A DNA stretch of 49,520 bases. It comes from a virus. This document shows, piece by piece, positions 1 to 6,538 of this stretch. Location of the stretch: positions 1 through 49,520 of IMG/VR virus record IMGVR_UViG_3300046491_000214. One strand, given 5' to 3'. A model generated the notes under the pieces. That model was not told the DNA's origin. It did no database searches and saw nothing but the letters and a program-made list of their open reading frames with translations. Numbering within the stretch: the first letter of the stretch is position 1; every line of letters begins with the position of its first letter. Both the position numbers and the translations under genes were made by a program.

Positions 1-1810
1 CGATGATGTTTTTCCGGCGCTGCATAAGTACCTGCAGGTCGCCAAGCGCCTTTTCACGCGCCGATTGATCTTCTTTGCCACCAGCGATTTCGGCCTGCTT
101 CTTGAGGATCGGGATTTCGAGATCGATTTCCTTCACCTGCATGTCGCGCTTCTTCGCGTAGTACTGCTCCTGGCCAATCAGCTGCAACTTGTACTGAGTG
201 TCGAGGTCAGTCGACTCGCCGGCCATCTTTTCCTTCGCCAAGTTGCGCGAGTTTTCGAGCTGGGTCAGCGTGACGTTGTTCACTGCGGAGTACTTCTGAT
301 TGATCTTATTGATCGCCTTCGCAATGTCAGCATCGGAAGCGCCAGCATCCTCACCTTTCTGACGCGCTGCCGCGATCTCCTTCTCGCGCAACTGCTCCTT
401 GGACAGCGTCGTGTCCATGATCTTGTCCCACTCGAGACCGGCCTGACGCAGCTTTTCCGAGATCTCAGCCTGGCGACGATCCCACTCGTCCTTCTCGACC
501 TGCCATTTGAGTTCGCTTTCGCGCTTCTGGAGCTCGGTCAGCTTACCGGCAGCCATCGATCGCCGCATCTCGGCTGCATCCGAGCGGTCGCCGGTACCGG
601 TAGACGGCGCCTGCTGTGCGAGCGCGATCTGGCTCTGCACTTCTGCCAATTCCTGCTGCGGCGTCTTCTTTCGGCCAACGCCGAGAAAGGCGTCCCAAGC
701 CTTCGAAGCTGAATCCTTCGCACTCATCCAGGCGGACTCGATCGCACCTAGGTTGTCCTTCATTTTGGCCGCGCGTTCTTCGAAGGCAGTGGCGTAGGCT
801 TTCTGCGCTACCTCGGCAGCCTCGTCGTTCTTACCTTGGTCCTGCAGAGCCTTAATTTGCTCGTAGACGGCGCTCGTCAGGTAGTGATACGACTCGCTCA
901 GTTTCAAACTCGCTTCGACGGGTGACTTGCCGAGCTCGGCGAAGTCCTTGACGGTATCATCAACACTGCGACCGATGTACTTCTGCACCTCGACGGCGAC
1001 TTGGCCGAACTGCTTGAGGTTGTCCGACCCGACCTGTCCCGTGGCGGTCAGTGCTGCCAGGGCTTTGGCGGCCTCGGCTTGCGTACCGACGGCGTTGCTG
1101 ATCTCACTGGCGTACGCCGCGAGTTGGCTTCCGCTCGTACCGGCCGCGTTGCCAGTCATGATGATGGCTGCGTTGTATGCGTCGGCCTCTTTGCTGCCCT
1201 CGTTATAGGCGAATGCCAGCGCGCCGACAGCGCCAGCGAGAACGGTGTACGGATTCACCAGACCAAGGAGCGATGCCCCTACCCCGCGGATCGTCGCCGG
1301 GATACTGCCGAACGAATCGCGCAGTTGGCTGCCTTGCTGCATCAGGACCATCAGCGGCGATTGGCCGCCGGCGAGCTGCACAGCGATATCAGACAACTGG
1401 GCCGGCACCATGCGCATCGCGTTGGCGATCTGAGCTGAGGATGCGCCGGTGCGCGCCTGGGCCTGCTCGACGTTTCGCAGCGCTGTCAGGTATGGCGTCA
1501 GCGTATTCGGATCGATGCCACGCTGGCGGGCCAACAACTCGTAATATTGGGATGTCGCCCGCCCGCCAGCCTCCATGGCGACGGTCGTTCGCTGGATCGA
1601 GCCGATGATGCTGCGGCTCGCAGAATCCACGCTCCTCGACGAGGTGGCCGCGCCTGAACCTACGGCAGTCACAGCGCGTTCTGCCTGCTCTCCGGCCCGG
1701 GTGACCTGTTGCGCCATCGTGTTGGCCTGCTGCCCGATCTCATTGAAGCCGGCCCGGGTGCGGGTCGTGTCGACCTCCGCCACAAGCTGTACGCGACGCT
1801 CTTCAGTCAT
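1..1810 (-). CDS. Phage tail tape measure protein (3' end cut by window)
   Basis: About 603 codons are visible, from ATG at 1810 (MTEERRVQLVAEVDTT) to the window edge. The N-terminus matches lambda-type tape measure proteins: a short start, then a long Ala/Gln-rich region (NTMAQQVTRAGEQAERAV) and an internal hydrophobic stretch around residues 180-210 (IRGVGASLLGLVNPYTVLAG). It continues with long charged helices typical of the coiled-coil ruler that sets tail length and fills the tail tube. A second ATG four bases upstream (1814) is out of frame and stops at once, so 1810 is the start. It is separated from the upstream tail genes by a two-gene cargo island and two terminator-like hairpins, so it needs readthrough or antitermination to be expressed with the tail operon. 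Confidence 0.9.
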   Translation of the reverse strand, partial: MTEERRVQLVAEVDTTRTRAGFNEIGQQANTMAQQVTRAGEQAERAVTAVGSGAATSSRSVDSASRSIIGSIQRTTVAMEAGGRATSQYYELLARQRGIDPNTLTPYLTALRNVEQAQARTGASSAQIANAMRMVPAQLSDIAVQLAGGQSPLMVLMQQGSQLRDSFGSIPATIRGVGASLLGLVNPYTVLAGAVGALAFAYNEGSKEADAYNAAIIMTGNAAGTSGSQLAAYASEISNAVGTQAEAAKALAALTATGQVGSDNLKQFGQVAVEVQKYIGRSVDDTVKDFAELGKSPVEASLKLSESYHYLTSAVYEQIKALQDQGKNDEAAEVAQKAYATAFEERAAKMKDNLGAIESAWMSAKDSASKAWDAFLGVGRKKTPQQELAEVQSQIALAQQAPSTGTGDRSDAAEMRRSMAAGKLTELQKRESELKWQVEKDEWDRRQAEISEKLRQAGLEWDKIMDTTLSKEQLREKEIAAARQKGEDAGASDADIAKAINKINQKYSAVNNVTLTQLENSRNLAKEKMAGESTDLDTQYKLQLIGQEQYYAKKRDMQVKEIDLEIPILKKQAEIAGGKEDQSAREKALGDLQVLMQRRKNII

Positions 1811-1823
1811 TCATTCACCCAAT

Positions 1824-1847
1824 AAAAAAACCGCCACGAGGGCGGTT
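1824..1847 (-). terminator. Terminator-like hairpin before the tape measure gene
   Basis: On the minus strand a 5-bp GC stem with flanking AA/TT (CCGCC/GGCGG at 1831-1845) is followed by seven T residues (1830-1824). It lies between the secreted-protein gene and the tape measure start. Confidence 0.7.
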
Positions 1848-1855
1848 CATCAAAC

Positions 1856-1878
1856 AAAAAGCCAGCTTTCGCTGGCTT
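1856..1878 (-). terminator. Second terminator-like hairpin
   Basis: On the minus strand GCCAGC-GAAA-GCTGGC (1861-1876) forms a 6-bp stem with a GNRA tetraloop, followed by TTTTTG. With the hairpin at 1824-1847 it forms a tandem terminator at the end of the cargo island. Confidence 0.75.
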
Positions 1879-1900
1879 GGCTTCATTTCTTATCAACCAT

Positions 1901-2296
1901 CTATCGCGCCCACTTGGTCCGGTCGCAGGCCTCGGGGAATGCTTTATCGCCTGCCTGCGCCCTGATAAGCGCTTTGGAGCACGCGAAGGCTTTGTCCGAA
2001 TAGGCCGAGTCGGCGAATGTAGTCCTTGGGAGCGGGCACTTGTTCGCCTGCATAAGCGTCAAATGCATCTGCATGAGGTTGGTCGTGACTACTTTTTCAA
2101 GCTGCTGGTTCGTCTCGCGGGGGGCACTCCGCTCCAGCTCTACCTGAGACCGCAAGAACGCGAGCTCCTTCACCCCATCTTCAACCGCATTTGCAAGTGC
2201 CTCGCAAATTTTCGCTTGCTGAATTTGCGAATTGATGTCGGCCGCCCGAGCAAACCCGCAGACCGCGACTAGCAGTACTCCTAATGTCCACTTCAT
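1901..2296 (-). CDS. Secreted small protein of the tail-module cargo island
   Basis: 131 residues with a clear Sec signal peptide: MKW, a hydrophobic core (TLGVLLVAVCGFA), and a likely cleavage after ARA. The mature part is polar and helical, with Cys at about positions 30, 91, 109 and 124, and would be periplasmic. The start has a strong AAGGGGG ribosome site. It follows the P63C gene on the same strand and is followed by tandem terminators. I do not recognise the family. A signal-peptide protein between tail chaperone and tape measure genes is best read as a lysogenic-conversion cargo gene rather than a tail part; that role is inferred. Confidence 0.75.
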   Translation of the reverse strand: MKWTLGVLLVAVCGFARAADINSQIQQAKICEALANAVEDGVKELAFLRSQVELERSAPRETNQQLEKVVTTNLMQMHLTLMQANKCPLPRTTFADSAYSDKAFACSKALIRAQAGDKAFPEACDRTKWAR

Positions 2297-2344
2297 TGCA
2301 TCCCCCTTTGTCCTGTGGAGGGGAATATATTACCGCAATGCAAA

Positions 2345-2372
2345 TAGCCGCCCGTATTTCTAGGGGCGGCAC
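2345..2372 (-). terminator. Hairpin after the P63C gene, weak terminator
   Basis: GCCGCCC (2347-2353) pairs with GGGCGGC (2364-2370), a 7-bp GC stem with a 10-nt loop. It lies just after the P63C stop. There is only a short, interrupted T tract on the minus strand, so it may slow or protect the transcript rather than end it. Confidence 0.4.
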
Positions 2373-2377
2373 CACGC

Positions 2378-3361
2378 TTAGCCGAGGTCAAGTTCCCTTT
2401 GATCCCCAAAGCGCTCACGAATCTTGCGCTCGTACTCCTCTTTAGTTTTTGAGGACTCGGTCATCTCAAGGATACGACCAAGATGGATCCGCAACGCGCG
2501 GGTTCCGATTTCCGAAAGGAACTGGTGAAGCTTTTTGGTACGATCACCACTCGCCGCCTTATTCGCCTGCATCAGCTCAAGCAGTTTGCCATTGCTTTTT
2601 GCTAGCGGGAAGTAGATATGGTTCAGGGTCAAGGTCTTGAATTCCCAAGGTCGCCCACGCTCAAATTTGGGAATCTCGTACAGCTTGTACCACTCCTCGT
2701 AAAGCTGAGGCGGGAACTCCTTCTCGTACTCTTTTGCCTCCTGCTGAACATAATTCTTGAAGGCGGTGATAATCTCTTCGCGGGTTGCATCGTAGCCAGA
2801 CAAGGCATAGACCAGCCCCTTGATGCCTGCCTTTGCTGATGCACCGAGAATCACATGGGCCTGCCGTGCAATGTGCAGCTGAGACGACTGGAGCTTGCCG
2901 TCGTTTTCGGCCTGAATGATTGCCTTGCAAAGGTCAATCAAGATGGTGACGTCATAGCCGTGCACCTCACCTCTAAGCTTCGAGTCCGCGCCCGGCATAA
3001 CCCCTTGAAAAATAACGGGATTATCAAGCTTTTCGCGTAGCTCACGCCCGACATAATTCGAGATGGTTTTACCGTTGACGAAGCTCGTCAGCCGACTCCC
3101 GCCTTCGCTGAAACCTAGGGCAAGAGCCATGCCGCGCTTGCTCACAACCGCCGTCTTCGCATCATCGTTCAGGACATAACATTCGACATCCATCCCAAAG
3201 TCTTGCTTGAACGTTCCAGTATGGGTAGCTTGTAGCGGCTTCACTCCCCATCTAGCTGCAGCAGCTTTTTTGGCGATCGCACTTTTCTCCGCGGGCGACA
3301 ATGATCGAGCGCGAGCGATGCCGCCAGCAGCCTTAGTTTGGTTTTTTGGCTTAGTTACCAT
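2378..3361 (-). CDS. P63C-domain protein
   Basis: 327 residues. The N-terminus is basic and Ala-rich (SPAEKSAIAKKAAAARWG). Residues ~45-190 carry the pattern of phage P63C proteins (CYVLNDD, VVSKRGMALALGF, GYDVTILIDLCKAI), and residues ~195-300 carry the P63C domain itself (FPPQLYEEWYKLY, LNHIYFPLAKSNGKLLELM). The biochemical role of the family is not established; members occur on phages and integrative elements. The ATG at 3361 is preceded by GAGGA. The gene has its own promoter with an array of four palindromes, one of which overlaps the start codon, and it sits inside the tail gene module. This suggests independently regulated expression, probably in the lysogen. Confidence 0.8.
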   Translation of the reverse strand: MVTKPKNQTKAAGGIARARSLSPAEKSAIAKKAAAARWGVKPLQATHTGTFKQDFGMDVECYVLNDDAKTAVVSKRGMALALGFSEGGSRLTSFVNGKTISNYVGRELREKLDNPVIFQGVMPGADSKLRGEVHGYDVTILIDLCKAIIQAENDGKLQSSQLHIARQAHVILGASAKAGIKGLVYALSGYDATREEIITAFKNYVQQEAKEYEKEFPPQLYEEWYKLYEIPKFERGRPWEFKTLTLNHIYFPLAKSNGKLLELMQANKAASGDRTKKLHQFLSEIGTRALRIHLGRILEMTESSKTKEEYERKIRERFGDQRELDLG

Positions 3362-3447
3362 GCAAGCATCCTCATTCGTTGATATGCTTGCATACTAGCA
3401 GTCAACGCGACCCAAATGCAAGCATAAATTTAGGCCCATGCTTACAT
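3360..3447. promoter_or_regulatory. Operator array of four ATGCAAGCAT-type palindromes
   Basis: The 10-bp motif ATGCAAGCAT (or its complement ATGCTTGCAT) occurs at 3360-3369, 3384-3393 and 3416-3425, with a one-base variant ATGCTTACAT at 3438-3447. The copies flank and overlap the predicted promoter and start codon of the P63C gene. The binding protein is unknown; the P63C protein itself is one candidate. Confidence 0.65.
3392..3421 (-). promoter_or_regulatory. Predicted promoter of the P63C cargo island
   Basis: Minus-strand -35-like TTGCAT (3421-3416), an 18-bp spacer and -10-like TAGTAT (3397-3392), giving a predicted start near 3385 and a ~24-nt leader with GAGGA. The -35 lies inside the third palindrome. 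Both hexamers are imperfect. Confidence 0.45.
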
Positions 3448-3605
3448 AGCCGCCTATCATTCCGGCTGTGCATCCCCTCCAATGCGATCGCATCGAAAAC
3501 GTCGATCAACTCAAGCTCCCGGGCCGCGAACGTGGCGCGCTCGTCGTCATCGAACGGCAGATACGGCGGGACTCTTCCCATATCGGGCGCCCCATGCGCG
3601 GCCAT
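3402..3605 (-). CDS. Hypothetical small protein
   Basis: 67 residues from ATG at 3605. The central part (DDDERATFAARELELIDVF) looks like a natural helical protein segment, but the C-terminus reads through the palindrome array of the next gene, and no strong ribosome site precedes the start. It may be the remnant of a tail assembly gene interrupted by the cargo island. No family recognised. Confidence 0.3.
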   Translation of the reverse strand: MAAHGAPDMGRVPPYLPFDDDERATFAARELELIDVFDAIALEGMHSRNDRRLCKHGPKFMLAFGSR

Positions 3606-3717
3606 TCGATGTTCATAAGAGAGGCGCGCGCACCGGTATTATCGCGGTGCGCTCAGGTGAGTACGCGGCGTGGCGCCGCCTTGCCGCGTCGCCACCGCCT
3701 CCCCGCCAGAGGGCCCC

Positions 3718-3729
3718 GGGGGGGGGGGG
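3718..3729. repeat. 12-base G homopolymer
   Basis: A run of twelve G directly follows CCCC in the plus strand, in the ~150-bp gap after the DUF1799 gene stop. It is unusual for this otherwise mixed sequence. Confidence 0.9.
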
Positions 3730-3755
3730 AGGCAGAAACGCTCCCTTTTTACACC

Positions 3756-4058
3756 CTACTCCCGCTCAGCCATCGCCTCAAGCGCGGCATACTCCATTGC
3801 CCGGATGTCGCTCTCAAGCTCGTCGTATTCCTCGGGGTCGAGCTTCATCCGATCCATTTTCTGGAACAAGACACTGTAGTCCAAACCTGTCGGCCCCATC
3901 GCGCCGACGCGCCACTGCGTGCGGATGTCGGCGAACAGGAAATAGGCCCGCTGATTCTCGGGCCACACCTCGACGTCTTCGCCCGCGTAGTCTTCCGGCG
4001 TGAAGCCGAATTCCTTCATCTTTGCGATGTCCTCCTTGCTCGGCGGCGGGGTGAACAT
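3756..4058 (-). CDS. DUF1799 tail assembly protein (gpT-like, frameshift extension)
   Basis: 100 residues if started at ATG 4058 (MFTPPPSKEDIAKMKEFGF). It has the DUF1799 pattern with acidic/aromatic segments (YAGEDVEVWPEN, GPTGLDYSVLF). The frame is the -1 frame of the preceding chaperone gene, and it is open from the slippery heptamer at 4079-4085 straight into this ORF. It is therefore probably made mainly as the C-terminal part of a gpGT-like fusion that recruits the tail tube protein to the tape measure during tail assembly. Independent initiation at 4058 is possible, but no strong ribosome site is visible. Confidence 0.8.
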   Translation of the reverse strand: MFTPPPSKEDIAKMKEFGFTPEDYAGEDVEVWPENQRAYFLFADIRTQWRVGAMGPTGLDYSVLFQKMDRMKLDPEEYDELESDIRAMEYAALEAMAERE

Positions 4059-4075
4059 CTCGCGGGCGATTTCCC

Positions 4076-4501
4076 TTAGTTTCCCAGGCGGCCCTCAACG
4101 ATGGCCGAACGGTAGTCGGTGATGATCGCGCCGACTGCGGCCGGAAGTTCGTCGACGAGCTGCATGGCCGACTCCTCGTCGAATGGTACATCGAGGTTCC
4201 ATCCATCGACCACGCCCAGCAGGTAGCGAACGTTGAACGCGTTCTGGCGCGCGGTGATCTCGGCTTGGGTCGGTTCTGCGACCTTCTCGCCGGCCTCGAC
4301 CGCGGCGCGCACACGTGCGACCTCAGCGCCCGCTTCGGCCTTTACTTCGGCCTGCAGTTTGTCGGTGAATTCGGCGTGGTCCGAGCGGGTGCGATACTTG
4401 TACGTGACTTCGATACTGCCTGCGTCCTCACCCGGCATCGGGAACGACACGGTGCGTTTGAACGAAGTCGGGCGCTTGCCCAAGATGATTTTCTTTGCCA
4501 T
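4076..4501 (-). CDS. Tail assembly chaperone (gpG-like)
   Basis: 141 residues, close to the length of lambda gpG (140). The sequence starts MAKKIILGKRPTSFKR, has a beta-rich N-terminal part, a long Ala/Glu helix (KLQAEVKAEAGAEVARVRAA) and ends GRLGN-stop. It lies between the tail tube gene (upstream) and the DUF1799 frame (downstream), the usual position. A canonical slippery heptamer sits over its last two sense codons. The short product would coat the tape measure, and the frameshifted longer product links to the tube protein; this is by analogy with lambda. Confidence 0.85.
   Translation of the reverse strand: MAKKIILGKRPTSFKRTVSFPMPGEDAGSIEVTYKYRTRSDHAEFTDKLQAEVKAEAGAEVARVRAAVEAGEKVAEPTQAEITARQNAFNVRYLLGVVDGWNLDVPFDEESAMQLVDELPAAVGAIITDYRSAIVEGRLGN
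4079..4085 (-). promoter_or_regulatory. -1 ribosomal frameshift site (GGGAAAC)
   Basis: On the minus strand the end of the chaperone reads CTG GGA AAC TAA, placing G-GGA-AAC in the correct X-XXY-YYZ phase, one codon before the stop. Slippage by -1 gives a frame that stays open through CTA AGG GAA ATC into the DUF1799 ORF. Lambda uses GGGAAAG at the equivalent place. Confidence 0.82.
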
Positions 4502-4598
4502 GGTTATTGTCTTTCGGGGAGGGAAAAAGACCGCGAGGAGCTACCCCGCGGCGAAAAGGCCGACGCCGCCCGTTGGAGCGCCGACTGGCAACGCGGGA

Positions 4599-5246
4599 TT
4601 ACGAGGCGTAGCGGACGACCTTGCCGGTCACGGCGAAGCCTGCCTTCACGGCCATGACCTGGCCCTTCGACAGGCTCGGATTTTCGTTGAAACTCACGTA
4701 TCCGCTGTACAGCAAGATGGCGCCGCTCGGCAGGACCATCTTCAGCGCGGCGACCTTGGCCGAATTGGATGCGGTACGCAGCACGGCATTGTGCGGCTGC
4801 GTCGGGTCATCGGCGATACTCAGGCTGTAGGTGGTGGCCGAGAAACCGTCCGGCAGGTTGATCTCGGTATCGCTGTCCATGAGGTTGACGTTCGCGTACT
4901 TCGCGTCACCGCCCGAAGGGTCACAGCCCACAACCTGGACGATCGACTGCCAGGTCGTGATCTTGCGAACGGACCCGGTGCCGGCGCCTGCCGGGAACTG
5001 CACGGTATCGGTCGTGTCGAAGCCTTCCAGGGTCACCGACGTCGCCGCCGCGGTTTTGACACGGAAGACGCGGCCCGTGGCCTTGCTCCAGCCGCTGGTG
5101 AACTCGAGGAAGTCGCCGACGGCGTAGGTGTTGGTGGCGGTCGTCAACACAGCTTCCGAGGCGTTGGTCGCCGCGCTGACGTTGATCGAGGCGGCGTACG
5201 CGGAAGCGACCGCGAACGAGATGTTGTTTGGCAGTTGGAAGCTCAC
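4599..5246 (-). CDS. Major tail tube protein
   Basis: 215 residues, beta-strand and Thr/Ala/Val rich (VASAYAASINVSAATNASE, GAILLYSGYVSFNENPSLSKGQVM). Size, composition and position between the DUF3168 completion protein and the gpG-like chaperone identify it as the gpV-type subunit whose hexamers stack into the siphophage tail tube. The C-terminal part (KAGFAVTGKVVRYAS) is typical. It is preceded by two terminator-like hairpins, so it may have a distinct mRNA level from the upstream head genes, as expected for an abundant structural protein. Confidence 0.85.
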   Translation of the reverse strand: MSFQLPNNISFAVASAYAASINVSAATNASEAVLTTATNTYAVGDFLEFTSGWSKATGRVFRVKTAAATSVTLEGFDTTDTVQFPAGAGTGSVRKITTWQSIVQVVGCDPSGGDAKYANVNLMDSDTEINLPDGFSATTYSLSIADDPTQPHNAVLRTASNSAKVAALKMVLPSGAILLYSGYVSFNENPSLSKGQVMAVKAGFAVTGKVVRYAS

Positions 5247-5264
5247 TTATGGGCCTTTCAAATG

Positions 5265-5284
5265 AAAAAAGCCCGGGACCGGGC
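5265..5284 (-). terminator. Hairpin plus T6 before the tail tube gene
   Basis: Minus strand GCCCGG..CCGGGC (5284-5271) followed by TTTTTT (5270-5265), only ~20 bp before the tail tube start. The stem is short and the loop tight, so it may be weak. Confidence 0.5.
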
Positions 5285-5304
5285 TGTTGCGCCCGTTTCC
5301 GGGC

Positions 5305-5337
5305 AAAGAAAAAGCCGCCCGGATCGCTCGGGGCGGC
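5305..5337 (-). terminator. Strong terminator between DUF3168 and tail tube genes
   Basis: Minus strand GCCGCCC (5337-5331) pairs with GGGCGGC (5320-5314) across a 10-nt loop, followed by TTTTTCTTT. It starts about 20 bp after the DUF3168 stop. Confidence 0.7.
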
Positions 5338-5358
5338 TTGATGATTGGTCAATCGTGG

Positions 5359-5715
5359 TTACTGGCGGTCAGCCCACACAGAGAAGTCCTGGCGCGAGCA
5401 ATACCGCTGCATGTCCGAATCGGCATCCGAAGCGGCGGCGGCAGTCGGGCGCGCGTCGAAAGCGGTGGAAGTGATCAGCGCATTCTCGATCTGCTTGATA
5501 AGGCCTTTGGCCTCGGCGCGCCGGTCGCTCCAGACGTTGACCTGAACGAGCGCGTTCTCTTTCGACGGCAAGGCGTTGTCGAAGAAATCAATCGCATCGC
5601 CGCCGATCTGCTGCCAGGTCACGTATGGGCGCGCGGTATCCGTCGGAGCGAAGTCCGGGAACGTTCGCGGGCAGATCGCCTGCAGAAGCGCGACTAATTT
5701 TTCTTCCAGCGTCAT
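5359..5715 (-). CDS. Tail completion protein, DUF3168 family
   Basis: 118 residues. It has the DUF3168 pattern: a short N-terminal helix (LEEKLVALLQAICPRTFPD), then RPYVTWQQIGG, a beta segment ALVQVNVWSDRRAEAKGL and a helix. Proteins of this family close the tail end and join it to the head connector. The ATG overlaps the stop of the HK97 gp10-like gene by 4 bp (ATGA), indicating translational coupling. Confidence 0.85.
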   Translation of the reverse strand: MTLEEKLVALLQAICPRTFPDFAPTDTARPYVTWQQIGGDAIDFFDNALPSKENALVQVNVWSDRRAEAKGLIKQIENALITSTAFDARPTAAAASDADSDMQRYCSRQDFSVWADRQ

Positions 5716-6233
5716 TGGACCGCCCTATGCAGCGCATCCGCTGCGGCTTGTGCCGCCTGCGGAAACTTCACTTCAGCCTTGCGTACAAAGGATTTCGCTG
5801 GCACCTGACGAGGGGCGGCCAACGCAACGTAGTACGCATCCTTTACCGCTTGCGACGCGCGGCGCCCAGGCTTGCGCTTGCCGCGCGACTCTCGACGTAC
5901 GGCGGTGTAGAACTGTCCGTCACTGCCGACGTAGGTAGCGTACCGCTGGATATGCCCGAATTCGACAAGGTGACCGTGCGGCGCCTTCCTCACGTTCCAG
6001 CTGATGTGGTACGTTGCACGCCCCTCCGCGCTGTTCGCCTGCGAATAGACTTGGTAGATACTCTGACCCAGTTTCCCCGTCTTAGCCGGGATGGCGGCGA
6101 CGTTGCGCTTCACCTCATCGTAGAGAACTTGTGCCGCGGCCTGGGCCGCTGGCCGAGCTGCGGTCTCTGCGGCATCACCCATTTCGGCAAGCATCGCGGT
6201 GACGCTGGCCATATCGACGGAAAGCATGGTCAT
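5712..6233 (-). CDS. HK97 gp10-family tail completion/joining protein
   Basis: 173 residues from ATG 6233, which overlaps the preceding stop (ATGA). A longer in-frame start at 6332 lies wholly inside the upstream gene and is rejected. The protein shows the HK97-gp10 pattern: an Ala-rich helix (ETAARPAAQAAAQVLYDEVK), PAKTGKLGQSIYQVYS, and GHLVEFGHIQRYATYVGS. It works at the head-tail interface with the DUF3168 and gp6/joining proteins encoded beside it. Confidence 0.85.
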   Translation of the reverse strand: MTMLSVDMASVTAMLAEMGDAAETAARPAAQAAAQVLYDEVKRNVAAIPAKTGKLGQSIYQVYSQANSAEGRATYHISWNVRKAPHGHLVEFGHIQRYATYVGSDGQFYTAVRRESRGKRKPGRRASQAVKDAYYVALAAPRQVPAKSFVRKAEVKFPQAAQAAADALHRAVQ

Positions 6234-6538
6234 TTCGCGCACTCGCAGACCAGGAACATGAACATTGGATCGCGGTCGGGAAGCGGCGAGCCCTTGACTT
6301 CGTACTCCTCGCCCGCGTAACGCACGCGCCAACTCGCATCGATGTCCCTGCGGGCACGGATACGGATCGACGCGCGCTTTACCGAGACATCAGCGTTAGC
6401 ACGCAACACCTCGGCACCGCTCTGGAAAAGCACGTGCGCCCAGATCGTGGCAACGTCGACCCAGTCCGTGACGGGCTGGCCGACAGAGTCCTTGCCGGCC
6501 TCGCGCCGCAGCAACGTGATTCGATGGTTCATGGTCAC
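6230..6538 (-). CDS. Head-tail joining protein (SPP1 gp16-like)
   Basis: 102 residues. The pattern HRITLLRREAGKDSVGQPV...WVDVATIWAHV...IRIRARRDIDASWRVRYAGEEYEV matches the Phage_H_T_join family, which forms the stopper ring below the connector. The GTG at 6538 overlaps the upstream stop (GTGA); ATG at 6532 (MNHRITLL) is an equally plausible start. Both neighbours overlap it by 4 bp, so the four joining and completion genes form one coupled unit. Confidence 0.85.
   Translation of the reverse strand: MTMNHRITLLRREAGKDSVGQPVTDWVDVATIWAHVLFQSGAEVLRANADVSVKRASIRIRARRDIDASWRVRYAGEEYEVKGSPLPDRDPMFMFLVCECAK

Noticed and set aside
65-712. Long plus-strand ORFs opposite the tape measure gene
   Set aside because: Antisense shadows of a GC-rich gene; no domain, and the minus frame clearly encodes the tape measure protein.
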